DNA of 16,518 nucleotides. It comes from an uncultured Clostridia bacterium (GTDB taxonomy: Bacteria > Bacillota > Clostridia > Peptostreptococcales > Anaerovoracaceae). The notes below the pieces were generated by a model that saw only the letters and a list, made by a program, of their open reading frames with translations, made no database searches and was not told the DNA's origin. The translations under genes and the position numbers were made by a program. Location of the stretch: assembly GCA_937915045.1 (NCBI GenBank), contig CALDNM010000193.1, positions 1-16,518 on the forward strand, read 5' to 3'. This document shows, one piece after another, positions 6,961-13,518 of this stretch (positions are counted from its first letter, which is position 1; each line of letters opens with the position of its first letter).

Positions 6961-8418
6961 ATGATCATTGTTAATATCATGATGGCGTTTGCCAATTGGG
7001 TCTGGGGTTGGCCACTGCTGATTATGACCTCTATCGTAGCGGTATTCTTATCATTTAAACTGGGCTTTTTCCAGTTCACACATTTTGTATATGTGATGAA
7101 GAATACATTCGGGAAGATATTCGATAAAGGCGAAGGAGAAGGTAATATCAAACCATTCCGTGCTGCTTGTACAGCGCTTGCGTCGACACTCGGCGTAGGA
7201 AATATCGCCGGCGTTTCAGTCGCTATCGCGACAGGCGGACCGGGAGCAGTATTCTGGATGTGGTTCATAGCACTGCTGGGCCTCATCGTAAAGTTCTCAG
7301 AAGTCAGCCTGGGCCTCGCGTATCGTGAACTCGATCCTGAGACAGGCGTATGGCACGGCGGATTTTACTGGTATGTCAAGAATGGACTTGGCGACAAGTG
7401 GAAGTGGATCGGAGCTGTATGGGCGATCGTACTTGCTGTAGGCATGTGCTTCGCACCGTCTATCCAGGTAAACTCGACAATGGAAGCTCTGAAAACAAGC
7501 TTCACTGTCAATCCATATGTATTTGGTATCATCGCGGCAGTTCTGATGGGCGTCGTGCTCCTCGGAGGACTGAAGAGCGTATCAGGTTTCGCTGAAATCG
7601 TTGTTCCGTTCATGGCTGTAGCGTATATCATAGTAAGTATTTTTGTCATCGTAAAGTTTGGATCAAACATCGGAAGCGCATTCAGCCTGATCTTCTCAGG
7701 AGCATTCAAAGGGACAGCCGCTGGAGGCGGATTCCTTGGATCGACGATCGCGCTCGCTATCAGGTGGGGACTTGCAAGAGGTATCTACTCCAATGAAGCA
7801 GGTACAGGTACAGCACCTCTCGCTCATTCATCAGCAAGCGTAAACCACCCATGCAGACAGGGCCTCTGGGGCATCTTCGAAGTATTCTTTGATACGATCG
7901 TCGTATGCACAATGACAGCTTTAGTAGTTTTATGCTCAGGCGTTTGGAACAACGGGCTGACAGGAGCTGCTCTCACAACATCAGCATTCATAAAGGGCTT
8001 TGGCGGAAACGCGGTTGCCGGAACATTATTTGTCACTGTGATCATTGCATTCTTCGCTTTCACAACAGCGGTAGTCAATGTTTACTATGGACAGGTATGC
8101 CTGCAGTCACTCGGAGTAAAGAAAGTTGGAACAACGATCTACGCGATTATCGGATGTGTCTTCGGATTCGTAGGAGCTATAGGTGCTCTGCAGACTCTTT
8201 GGACAACATTTGACTTCTTCTATGGAGTATGCGTAGTACTGAACTTGTTCGTACTCTTCATGCTCAGGAAGCAGATCACGATATTATGCAAGGACTTTGT
8301 GCAGAAGATCAAGACCGGCGACTGGGACGCTACATCAGAAGAAGCAGTTGTAAGACTCGGCCTTCGTAAAGAGGGAGACGCGACAAGACTGTATGATGAA
8401 GCACATAAAAATATCTAA
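6961..8418 (+). CDS. AGCS-family sodium:amino-acid symporter
   Basis: ATG 6961 is preceded by AGGAGG at the ideal distance. An upstream in-frame GTG at 6895 lacks one and would add a charged, non-membrane leader. The 485-residue protein is a polytopic membrane protein with about ten hydrophobic segments. Family signatures are LGVGNIAGV (residues 77-85), TGGPGAVFWMW (91-101) and RGIYSNEAGTGTAP (273-286). AGCS carriers import alanine, glycine or similar amino acids with sodium. The position directly before an aminotransferase suggests that the two handle the same amino acid, but the substrate cannot be told from sequence. The tail after residue 450 is hydrophilic and presumably cytoplasmic. Confidence 0.95.
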   Translation: MIIVNIMMAFANWVWGWPLLIMTSIVAVFLSFKLGFFQFTHFVYVMKNTFGKIFDKGEGEGNIKPFRAACTALASTLGVGNIAGVSVAIATGGPGAVFWMWFIALLGLIVKFSEVSLGLAYRELDPETGVWHGGFYWYVKNGLGDKWKWIGAVWAIVLAVGMCFAPSIQVNSTMEALKTSFTVNPYVFGIIAAVLMGVVLLGGLKSVSGFAEIVVPFMAVAYIIVSIFVIVKFGSNIGSAFSLIFSGAFKGTAAGGGFLGSTIALAIRWGLARGIYSNEAGTGTAPLAHSSASVNHPCRQGLWGIFEVFFDTIVVCTMTALVVLCSGVWNNGLTGAALTTSAFIKGFGGNAVAGTLFVTVIIAFFAFTTAVVNVYYGQVCLQSLGVKKVGTTIYAIIGCVFGFVGAIGALQTLWTTFDFFYGVCVVLNLFVLFMLRKQITILCKDFVQKIKTGDWDATSEEAVVRLGLRKEGDATRLYDEAHKNI

Positions 8419-8450
8419 TCAAAAAATATAACATAGTTAACATCAATAAG

Positions 8451-8483
8451 CGGAGGGCATTACCGAACAAATGCCTTCCGTTT
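8451..8483 (+). terminator. Intercistronic hairpin, weak terminator or attenuator
   Basis: CGGAGGGCATT (8451-8461) pairs with AATGCCTTCCG (8470-8480) over 11 positions with one G-U pair and an 8-base loop. Only three T residues follow, so termination would be partial. It may lower aminotransferase expression relative to the symporter, or protect transcript ends. Confidence 0.6.
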
Positions 8484-8509
8484 ATAAGCAGTAAAGAAGG
8501 AGAATCATT

Positions 8510-9667
8510 ATGCCAAATTTAGCGAAACGTTGTTCTCAAGTCGAGGGATCAGCAATAAGAGAAATGGTTGGGAAATCATATGGAATGGATAATCTGGTGA
8601 GTTTTGCCTTTGGAGAACCGGATTTCGTGACGCCAAAAAGAATAATCGACGCAGGGGTCAAAGCTCTTCAGGATGGAGAAACATTCTATACGCCTAACGC
8701 CGGCATTCCTGAATTAAGGACAGTAGTAGCAAAGACATATGAGCCAAGAGGAATGCATTATGACATGGAGAACGTGATAATCACTGTTGGAGCAATGGAA
8801 GCGCTCAATTTGACGATGGTGACGCTTTTGGATCCGGATGATGAAGTCATCGTGTCCAATCCTTACTGGGCGAATTATTGTGGCATGGTCGATGAATTCG
8901 CACATGCGCACCTGGTAGATGTATACGAGGAAAATGGATTCATGTTCGATCCTGAGGATATAAAAAAGGCTTTAAACGAGCATACAAAAGCTATACTGCT
9001 CAACTTCCCGTCAAATCCAACAGGCGGAGTAGCGACGAAAGAGAACCTTGAGCAGATCGCGCAGATCGCTATCGACAACGACCTGTACATCATCACAGAT
9101 GAGATCTACAGAAGACTTTTATACACGGGCGAGCACTATACTTCTATCGCGGAATTCCCGGGAATGAAGGAAAGAACTATCATAATCGATGGCTGCTCAA
9201 AAACATACGCGATGACAGGCTGGAGAATAGGCTATGCTGTCGCGGATCAGAAGATAATCGAGATGATGACTAAGCTCCAGGAAAACGCTATATCAAGCGT
9301 CTTCGAGCCGGTACAGAAGGCAGCGATCGACGCGCTCACAGGCGATCAGTCACCTGTAGATGAGATGATAAAGAAATACAAGAACAGGAGAGATATCCTG
9401 ATGAACGGACTCAACACCATGATGGATGGCAAGATCACATGCAAAGAACCGAAGGGCGCATTCTATATCTTCGCGAACATCAAAGGCACAGGTCTCTCAT
9501 CAGACGAGTTCTGCAACAGACTTCTTCAGGAGAAGCATGTCGTCACAGTACCGGGCTCCGGATTCGGATCGAACGGCGAAGGATATATCAGACTGTCGTA
9601 CGCGACATCGGAAGACAATATCAAAGAAGGATTAAACAGGATGCAGGAGTTTGTAAACTCACTTTAA
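8510..9667 (+). CDS. Class I pyridoxal-phosphate aminotransferase (AspB-like)
   Basis: The 385-residue protein has the full set of fold-type I aminotransferase residues: SNPTGG (Asn169), ITDEIY (Asp197 and Tyr200), the PLP lysine in GCSKTYAMTGWRIGY (Lys231 with Arg239) and the substrate-carboxylate arginine in YIRLSYA (Arg361). It moves an amino group between an amino acid and a 2-oxo acid in the cytoplasm. The subgroup I pattern fits aspartate, alanine or aromatic substrates. The start is supported by AAGGAG. It lies behind a sodium:amino-acid symporter, which suggests import and deamination of one amino acid, perhaps alanine. Two terminators follow within 120 bases, closing the transcript. 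Confidence 0.95.
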   Translation: MPNLAKRCSQVEGSAIREMVGKSYGMDNLVSFAFGEPDFVTPKRIIDAGVKALQDGETFYTPNAGIPELRTVVAKTYEPRGMHYDMENVIITVGAMEALNLTMVTLLDPDDEVIVSNPYWANYCGMVDEFAHAHLVDVYEENGFMFDPEDIKKALNEHTKAILLNFPSNPTGGVATKENLEQIAQIAIDNDLYIITDEIYRRLLYTGEHYTSIAEFPGMKERTIIIDGCSKTYAMTGWRIGYAVADQKIIEMMTKLQENAISSVFEPVQKAAIDALTGDQSPVDEMIKKYKNRRDILMNGLNTMMDGKITCKEPKGAFYIFANIKGTGLSSDEFCNRLLQEKHVVTVPGSGFGSNGEGYIRLSYATSEDNIKEGLNRMQEFVNSL

Positions 9668-9710
9668 ATAAGTCCTCCATAAATAAAAATAAGTAAAACA
9701 TTTTGGTTTG

Positions 9711-9747
9711 CGAGACATGTCGATCTTTCGGTGTGTCTCGTTTTCCT
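9711..9747 (+). terminator. Rho-independent terminator after the aminotransferase
   Basis: A 13-pair stem (CGAGACATGTCGA with TCGGTGTGTCTCG, including three G-U pairs) closes a four-base loop and is followed by TTTTCCTTT. Confidence 0.88.
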
Positions 9748-9758
9748 TTGCGTGCAGT

Positions 9759-9785
9759 AATGGCCGGGGCTTTCCGGCCATTTTT
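9759..9785 (+). terminator. Second terminator, copy 1 of the AATGGCCGG family
   Basis: AATGGCCGG (9759-9767) pairs perfectly with CCGGCCATT (9774-9782) over a six-base loop and ends in five T residues. Related hairpins recur at 12272 and 12928. Confidence 0.88.
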
Positions 9786-9928
9786 GCGTGTGTGAGAGTT
9801 TGAATGAGCCAAAGAATGCAAGTATCGGTAAAGAAAGTGCCATGATACGTAATATCGAAAATGACATTGAAAATATATAATATTAAAATAATAGGGGACA
9901 AACGGATAGCGAAAGAGGAGGCATGTGA

Positions 9929-10762
9929 ATGAATTACAAAGACGAAGATAAACCTTACGGAGACAGCCAGTTCCGACCAGGGGCTGAGGCGATCCAGATC
10001 AAAGGGAAAAGAGGAAAACTGTTCTGTTTGTTGTATACTGCAGGCGGAGAAGGATTGCATCCTACAGTTCTTTTACTTCACGGTTTTCCGGGAACAGAGC
10101 AAAACATGGATCTTGCGCAGGGCATACGGAGAGCGGGATTCAATGTGATGACGATGCATTACAGCGGCAGCTGGGGAAGTGACGGAGACTTTTCTTTTAA
10201 GAATGTCCTCGAAGACGCATGCACAGTATGCGACTTTCTTGAAAATGAAGACAATCAGAAACAGTATCGCATCGATCAAAACAATCTGTTCATAGCAGGA
10301 CACAGCATGGGAGGCTTTGCGACGTTGAATACGCTCGCAGTCAGAAAAAACTTCAAAGGCGGAGTTGCGCTGACACCTTATGACTTCGGACATGCCTGGG
10401 TGCAGTCCAAAGTTGATGAGGCAGTCAAAAAGAATCTGTATGATCTTCTTGATGAAGGAACTCCCTGGCTTTTCGGAACAGATCCTGAAAAGTTGAAAAA
10501 TGAACTGAAGCAGTACGGAGCAGATTATCAAATCATCAGAAAAGCGGAAGAGTTATCAAAGAAACCTGTATATATCATAGGCGGAGAGCTTGATGACTGT
10601 GCTTTGATAGAAACACATTGTGTACCAATAGTACGTTCAGTCAATGAATATAATCGAAATATGATGGACTATGAAACGATGGAAACAGATCATTGCTTCT
10701 CAGATCTTAGACTTACTATGATAGGAAAAGTTGTAACGTGGCTGCTTGGCCATATAAATTAG
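9929..10762 (+). CDS. Alpha/beta hydrolase (serine esterase/acyl-peptidase-like)
   Basis: The 277-residue protein has the oxyanion motif LLLHGFPG (residues 48-55), the nucleophile elbow GHSMGG with Ser126, an acidic residue in GGELDD (Asp222 or Asp223) and the catalytic His255 in TDHCFSD. This is the complete triad of an alpha/beta hydrolase. No signal peptide is visible, so it should be cytoplasmic. The family spans esterases, thioesterases and small-peptide or amide hydrolases, and the substrate is not evident. It lies 14 bases before a second sodium:amino-acid symporter, so release of an amino acid from an imported or conjugated compound is one idea. The start has GAGGAGG seven bases upstream. 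It follows two terminators and so begins a new transcript. Confidence 0.88.
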   Translation: MNYKDEDKPYGDSQFRPGAEAIQIKGKRGKLFCLLYTAGGEGLHPTVLLLHGFPGTEQNMDLAQGIRRAGFNVMTMHYSGSWGSDGDFSFKNVLEDACTVCDFLENEDNQKQYRIDQNNLFIAGHSMGGFATLNTLAVRKNFKGGVALTPYDFGHAWVQSKVDEAVKKNLYDLLDEGTPWLFGTDPEKLKNELKQYGADYQIIRKAEELSKKPVYIIGGELDDCALIETHCVPIVRSVNEYNRNMMDYETMETDHCFSDLRLTMIGKVVTWLLGHIN

Positions 10763-10776
10763 AAGGGGAATATTAT

Positions 10777-12219
10777 ATGAGTTTTAACGGAATAATAACA
10801 GCGATAAACAATATCGTTTGGAGCACTCCGATGATCATCCTGTGCGTCGGAGCCGGACTGTTTTTTACCATTCGTCTCGGATTTCCGCAGATAAGACATT
10901 TCGGTGAAATGTGGAAACTGCTGACAGGAAAAGAAAAATCGGATAATGGAGTCACACCTTTCCAGGCTTTTGCGACTACTGTAGGCGGACGAGTTGGAGT
11001 AGGAAGCATAGCAGGTGTCGCGACGGCAATATGCCTCGGCGGTCCTGGTGCAGTGTTCTGGATGTGGGTCATAGCACTTGTAGGCATGGCAACAGCTTTT
11101 GTCGAGTCTGCTTTAGGACAGGCATATAAAACAAAGATCAACGGCGAATACGTCGGAGGACCTCAGTATTACATCGAAAGAGCACTCGGCAAGAAATGGT
11201 ATGGAGTGCTGTACGCAGTTGCGGCGTTCCTTGCGCTCGGCATCCTGTGCCCGGGAGCTCAGACATATTCGATCGTATCATCCATGAAAAGCGCTTTCGG
11301 AATAAACGTATATATCATGGGAGCAATCGTATGTGTACTGCTCGCCCTTATCATATTCGGCGGAGTGAAGAGGATAGGAAAGACAGCGCAGATCATAGCG
11401 CCGTTCATGTCGGTACTGTTTGTACTTATGGCACTTATAATAATAGTTGTAAATATTCGTTCACTGCCTGCAGTCATCGTGCTCATTTTCAAGTCAGCGT
11501 TCGGCGCAGAGAAAATGTTCTCAGGGATGATCGGAGCATCAATACTCTGGGGCGTCAAGAGAGGCATATTCTCCAACGAAGCCGGCGACGGTACAGGCGC
11601 ACTTGTAGCTGCGGCTGCTGAAGGGACACATCCCGCTAAACAGGGTCTCATCCAGTCCCTCAGCATATTCATCACAACGATAGTCATAGGAAGCGCAACA
11701 GCATTCATGATCCTGCTCACAGGAGCTTATAATGTCATGGACGCAAGCGGAAACTTCATTGTAAATAATCTGCCTGGAGTCGAATATGGTATCCTTTATA
11801 CTCAGGAGGCTATAAACCAGAGCCTTCCGGGCGGCATAGGAAACGCGTTTGTCGCGATATCGGTATTGCTGTTTGCATTCACATCACTGATGGCATTCTA
11901 TTATATGGCAGAAAGCAATATGTCATACATAATGCCGGGAAGCAAAGCAGCAAAGAACTTCACAAGGGTAGTATTCCTTGCGGCTACATATTACGGAGTT
12001 GTAAATACAGGAGAAATGATCTGGACTTGCGGAGATCTCGGAGTGGGACTCATGTTCTGGCTCAACATCATCGCGATCCTTATTCTCTCGAAACAGGCCG
12101 TGATAATCCTCAAGGACTATGAAAAGCAGAAAAAACTTGGAATAGATCCGGTATTCGATCCAGCGATCCTGGGTATCGACGATAAAGAGAATATCTGGAA
12201 CGTCAACAAGACTGCCTGA
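10777..12219 (+). CDS. Second AGCS-family sodium:amino-acid symporter
   Basis: ATG 10777 follows AGAAGGGGA and gives a 480-residue polytopic membrane protein. Signatures are VGVGSIAGVATAI (residues 73-85), LGGPGAVFWMW (87-97) and KRGIFSNEAGDGTGAL (261-276), all typical of AGCS carriers. The family usually reads GNIAGV at the first site, and this copy has serine in place of asparagine, whereas the carrier at 6961 keeps asparagine. It is clearly diverged from that first copy, so a different amino acid is likely. It follows the alpha/beta hydrolase closely and is probably cotranscribed with it. The C-terminal 40 residues are hydrophilic. The terminator at 12272 ends the unit. Confidence 0.95.
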   Translation: MSFNGIITAINNIVWSTPMIILCVGAGLFFTIRLGFPQIRHFGEMWKLLTGKEKSDNGVTPFQAFATTVGGRVGVGSIAGVATAICLGGPGAVFWMWVIALVGMATAFVESALGQAYKTKINGEYVGGPQYYIERALGKKWYGVLYAVAAFLALGILCPGAQTYSIVSSMKSAFGINVYIMGAIVCVLLALIIFGGVKRIGKTAQIIAPFMSVLFVLMALIIIVVNIRSLPAVIVLIFKSAFGAEKMFSGMIGASILWGVKRGIFSNEAGDGTGALVAAAAEGTHPAKQGLIQSLSIFITTIVIGSATAFMILLTGAYNVMDASGNFIVNNLPGVEYGILYTQEAINQSLPGGIGNAFVAISVLLFAFTSLMAFYYMAESNMSYIMPGSKAAKNFTRVVFLAATYYGVVNTGEMIWTCGDLGVGLMFWLNIIAILILSKQAVIILKDYEKQKKLGIDPVFDPAILGIDDKENIWNVNKTA

Positions 12220-12271
12220 TCGATCGAAGATCGAGTGAATAAATAGCAGTAATACAGATAAACAAGGCAAG

Positions 12272-12298
12272 AATGGCCGGGGTTTCCCGGTCATTTTT
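12272..12298 (+). terminator. Terminator, copy 2 of the AATGGCCGG family
   Basis: AATGGCCGGG (12272-12281) pairs with CCCGGTCATT (12286-12295), with one G-U pair and a four-base loop, followed by five T residues. Confidence 0.88.
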
Positions 12299-12390
12299 GC
12301 ACGAGCGAAATTCTTTTGGGTACGCGTCACTTTTCGGCTTCACTTCTTCTCTCAAAAGCGCACAATAATGTTAGAAGGGGGGTGAAAGGT

Positions 12391-12675
12391 ATGACAAAGG
12401 GGAAAATGTTCTTTACAATGAACGAAGATGGCTCGGCAGATATCGGGTACAATGACTACGACGTCGAGGTCTTTGGGGGATGCGATTACGAAGCGACGTA
12501 TGAGTTCAACGCGAAAAACTTCGCGCAGCTCCTCAAGAAGATCGGATGTCCGGAAAAAGACGAGGCCGAAGAGTACATCAAAAAAGTGTTCGGGGAGAAC
12601 CTGGACAAGATGAGCTTCGGAGAGTACTGCGATGACAACAAGATCAAGTACAAGCTGCATACATGGATCGGCTGA
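12391..12675 (+). CDS. Small acidic protein of unknown function
   Basis: ATG 12391 is preceded by AAGGGGGGTGA, which is why this start was chosen over any upstream codon. The 94-residue product is acidic, rich in Asp, Glu, Tyr and Phe, with no membrane segment, signal peptide or recognised domain. It begins with a short beta-like stretch (KMFFTMNEDGSADIGYND) and has a helical middle (NFAQLLKKIG ... EEYIKKVFG). I do not recognise the family. It lies 13 bases before another small acidic gene with an equally strong ribosome site, between two terminators of the same family, so the two form their own small transcription unit. Confidence 0.75.
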   Translation: MTKGKMFFTMNEDGSADIGYNDYDVEVFGGCDYEATYEFNAKNFAQLLKKIGCPEKDEAEEYIKKVFGENLDKMSFGEYCDDNKIKYKLHTWIG

Positions 12676-12688
12676 GGAGGTGAGAACT

Positions 12689-12904
12689 ATGACATGCAAG
12701 GAAGCATATGACGCACTGGATGTGGTCCAGCGGAGCAACATAGCGCGCAACGTCTGCTATGGATATGACAATCCCGAGGAGGGAGAAGCAGCGCAGGTAT
12801 TCTACGACGCGCTCGGCAAGCTGGACGGCTCGAAGCAGTATGAGATGATGGAGCAGATGGAATTCGAATGCACCATGCAAGTTCTGAAAGATAATCCGTT
12901 TTAG
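12689..12904 (+). CDS. Small acidic helical protein of unknown function
   Basis: ATG 12689 follows GAGGAGGTGAG, a near-perfect ribosome site. The 71-residue protein looks fully helical and is acidic, with cysteines at residues 3, 23 and 61 and a Met/Glu-rich stretch near the end (MMEQMEFECTMQ). There is no membrane segment and no recognised domain. The family is not known to me. Close spacing to the 12391 gene and a terminator 24 bases after the stop suggest a two-gene unit whose products may act together. Confidence 0.72.
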   Translation: MTCKEAYDALDVVQRSNIARNVCYGYDNPEEGEAAQVFYDALGKLDGSKQYEMMEQMEFECTMQVLKDNPF

Positions 12905-12927
12905 ATCGCGAATGTACGCGATGCAGT

Positions 12928-12952
12928 AATGGCCGGGGATCCGGTCATTTTA
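12928..12952 (+). terminator. Terminator, copy 3 of the AATGGCCGG family
   Basis: AATGGCCGG (12928-12936) pairs with CCGGTCATT (12941-12949), with one G-U pair and a four-base loop, followed by a short T-rich stretch. The upstream flank TGCAGT is shared with copy 1 at 9759. Confidence 0.8.
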
Positions 12953-13020
12953 TTATTCACGGATTTTTGCGTGAATGCGGCGTTTTTAGGGTCCACTATC
13001 CACCCTAGGAGGCTATAATA

Positions 13021-13242
13021 ATGAGGATGTATTATCTACATGCAGAATAAATGACTTATTGCCGTTCTCACATTGTAAAATCATTCCAATTGCTTTAGAA
13101 TAGTTATGCGATCAAAAATGGAGAGCATTCTATTCAAAAGCGAGCGTAAAAGAAAAGACTTAGGCTTCTTGATGCAATGAGCGAAGAAGATATTTACGAA
13201 GAAGTATATCAAGAGTTTAGCAGAATGTTAGGGGAAAGTTAA
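13021..13242 (+). pseudogene. Possible decayed small gene, about 74 codons
   Basis: AGGAGG at 13007-13012 sits eight bases before ATG 13021, an ideal start, yet the frame stops after nine codons (MRMYYLHAE). Protein-like sequence continues in other frames: NDLLPFSHCKIIPIALE, then IVMRSKMESILFKSERKRK, then RLRLLDAMSEEDIYEEVYQ and a stop at 13240-13242. Each step is a minus-one shift, as single-base losses would give. No family is recognised, and chance cannot be excluded for a stretch this short. A nine-residue leader peptide is an alternative reading. Confidence 0.3.
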
Positions 13243-13349
13243 AAACTATTAGCATGATCGGAATCAATCAGGCTAGGTACGGGAACACGATTGGATAATT
13301 GGCCTTATACTGGAGGAACAAAATATGGGAAAAATGAAGAGGTTCGGAG

Positions 13350-13380
13350 AGCTGGCCGTTTTTCGGCCGGCTTTCCTTTT
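13350..13380 (+). terminator. Rho-independent terminator
   Basis: AGCTGGCCG (13350-13358) pairs with CGGCCGGCT (13364-13372), with one G-U pair and a TTTTT loop, followed by TTCCTTTT. It ends whatever is transcribed through the gene-poor stretch. Confidence 0.85.
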
Positions 13381-13386
13381 ACCTGG

Positions 13387-13415
13387 TTGACACCCAAATA
13401 TTTACATGTTACCCT
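13387..13415 (+). promoter_or_regulatory. Candidate promoter for the surface-protein gene
   Basis: TTGACA at 13387-13392 is a perfect -35 box lying just after a terminator. Seventeen bases on is TACCCT, a poor -10 match (three of six), so the promoter is weak or needs an activator. A start near 13422 would make a leader of about 100 bases containing the hairpin at 13435. Confidence 0.4.
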
Positions 13416-13434
13416 AATGATGACAATCGCCACA

Positions 13435-13471
13435 CGAAGCATTTCCATTCGAAAGTGTTTCGCATTTTTTT
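13435..13471 (+). terminator. Terminator-like hairpin in the surface-protein leader
   Basis: CGAAGCATTT (13435-13444) pairs with AAGTGTTTCG (13453-13462), ten positions with two G-U pairs and an eight-base loop, followed by CA and seven T residues. It lies 48 bases before the start codon and after the candidate promoter, so it could act as an attenuator. Confidence 0.7.
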
Positions 13472-13518
13472 ATGCATTGGCGATAGTTGTCAGAGCAGAG
13501 AATGAGAGAGGAGAGGAA

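Larger units (their letters stand above)
12905..13518. other. Gene-poor stretch with hairpins and short broken frames
   Basis: No intact gene is visible on either strand in these 614 bases. The stretch holds an inverted repeat ATCGCG/CGCGAT (12905-12922), a terminator (12928), TTCACG/CGTGAA (12956-12975), TAGGGT/ACCCTA (12987-13007), a possible broken small gene (13021-13242), a terminator at 13350, a promoter-like TTGACA at 13387 and another terminator at 13435. A 21-codon frame at 13325-13390 has GGAGG eight bases upstream, but it runs through the terminator hairpin and is probably not a gene. Several elements look like debris of lost genes. Confidence 0.6.

Noticed and set aside
9867..9889. 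AT-rich TATAAT (9876-9881) as the promoter of the hydrolase gene
   Set aside because: No acceptable -35 box lies 16 to 18 bases upstream, and TATAAT is expected by chance in so AT-rich a stretch. A promoter must exist here, but I cannot place it.
13010..13120. Minus-strand frame with MILQCENGNKSFILHVD-like sequence in the gene-poor stretch
   Set aside because: Only about 24 codons, with no ribosome site and a stop close upstream.
13291..13518. N-terminal extension of the surface protein from an ATG at 13291
   Set aside because: It would run through two terminator hairpins, has no ribosome site, and would bury a clean signal peptide.
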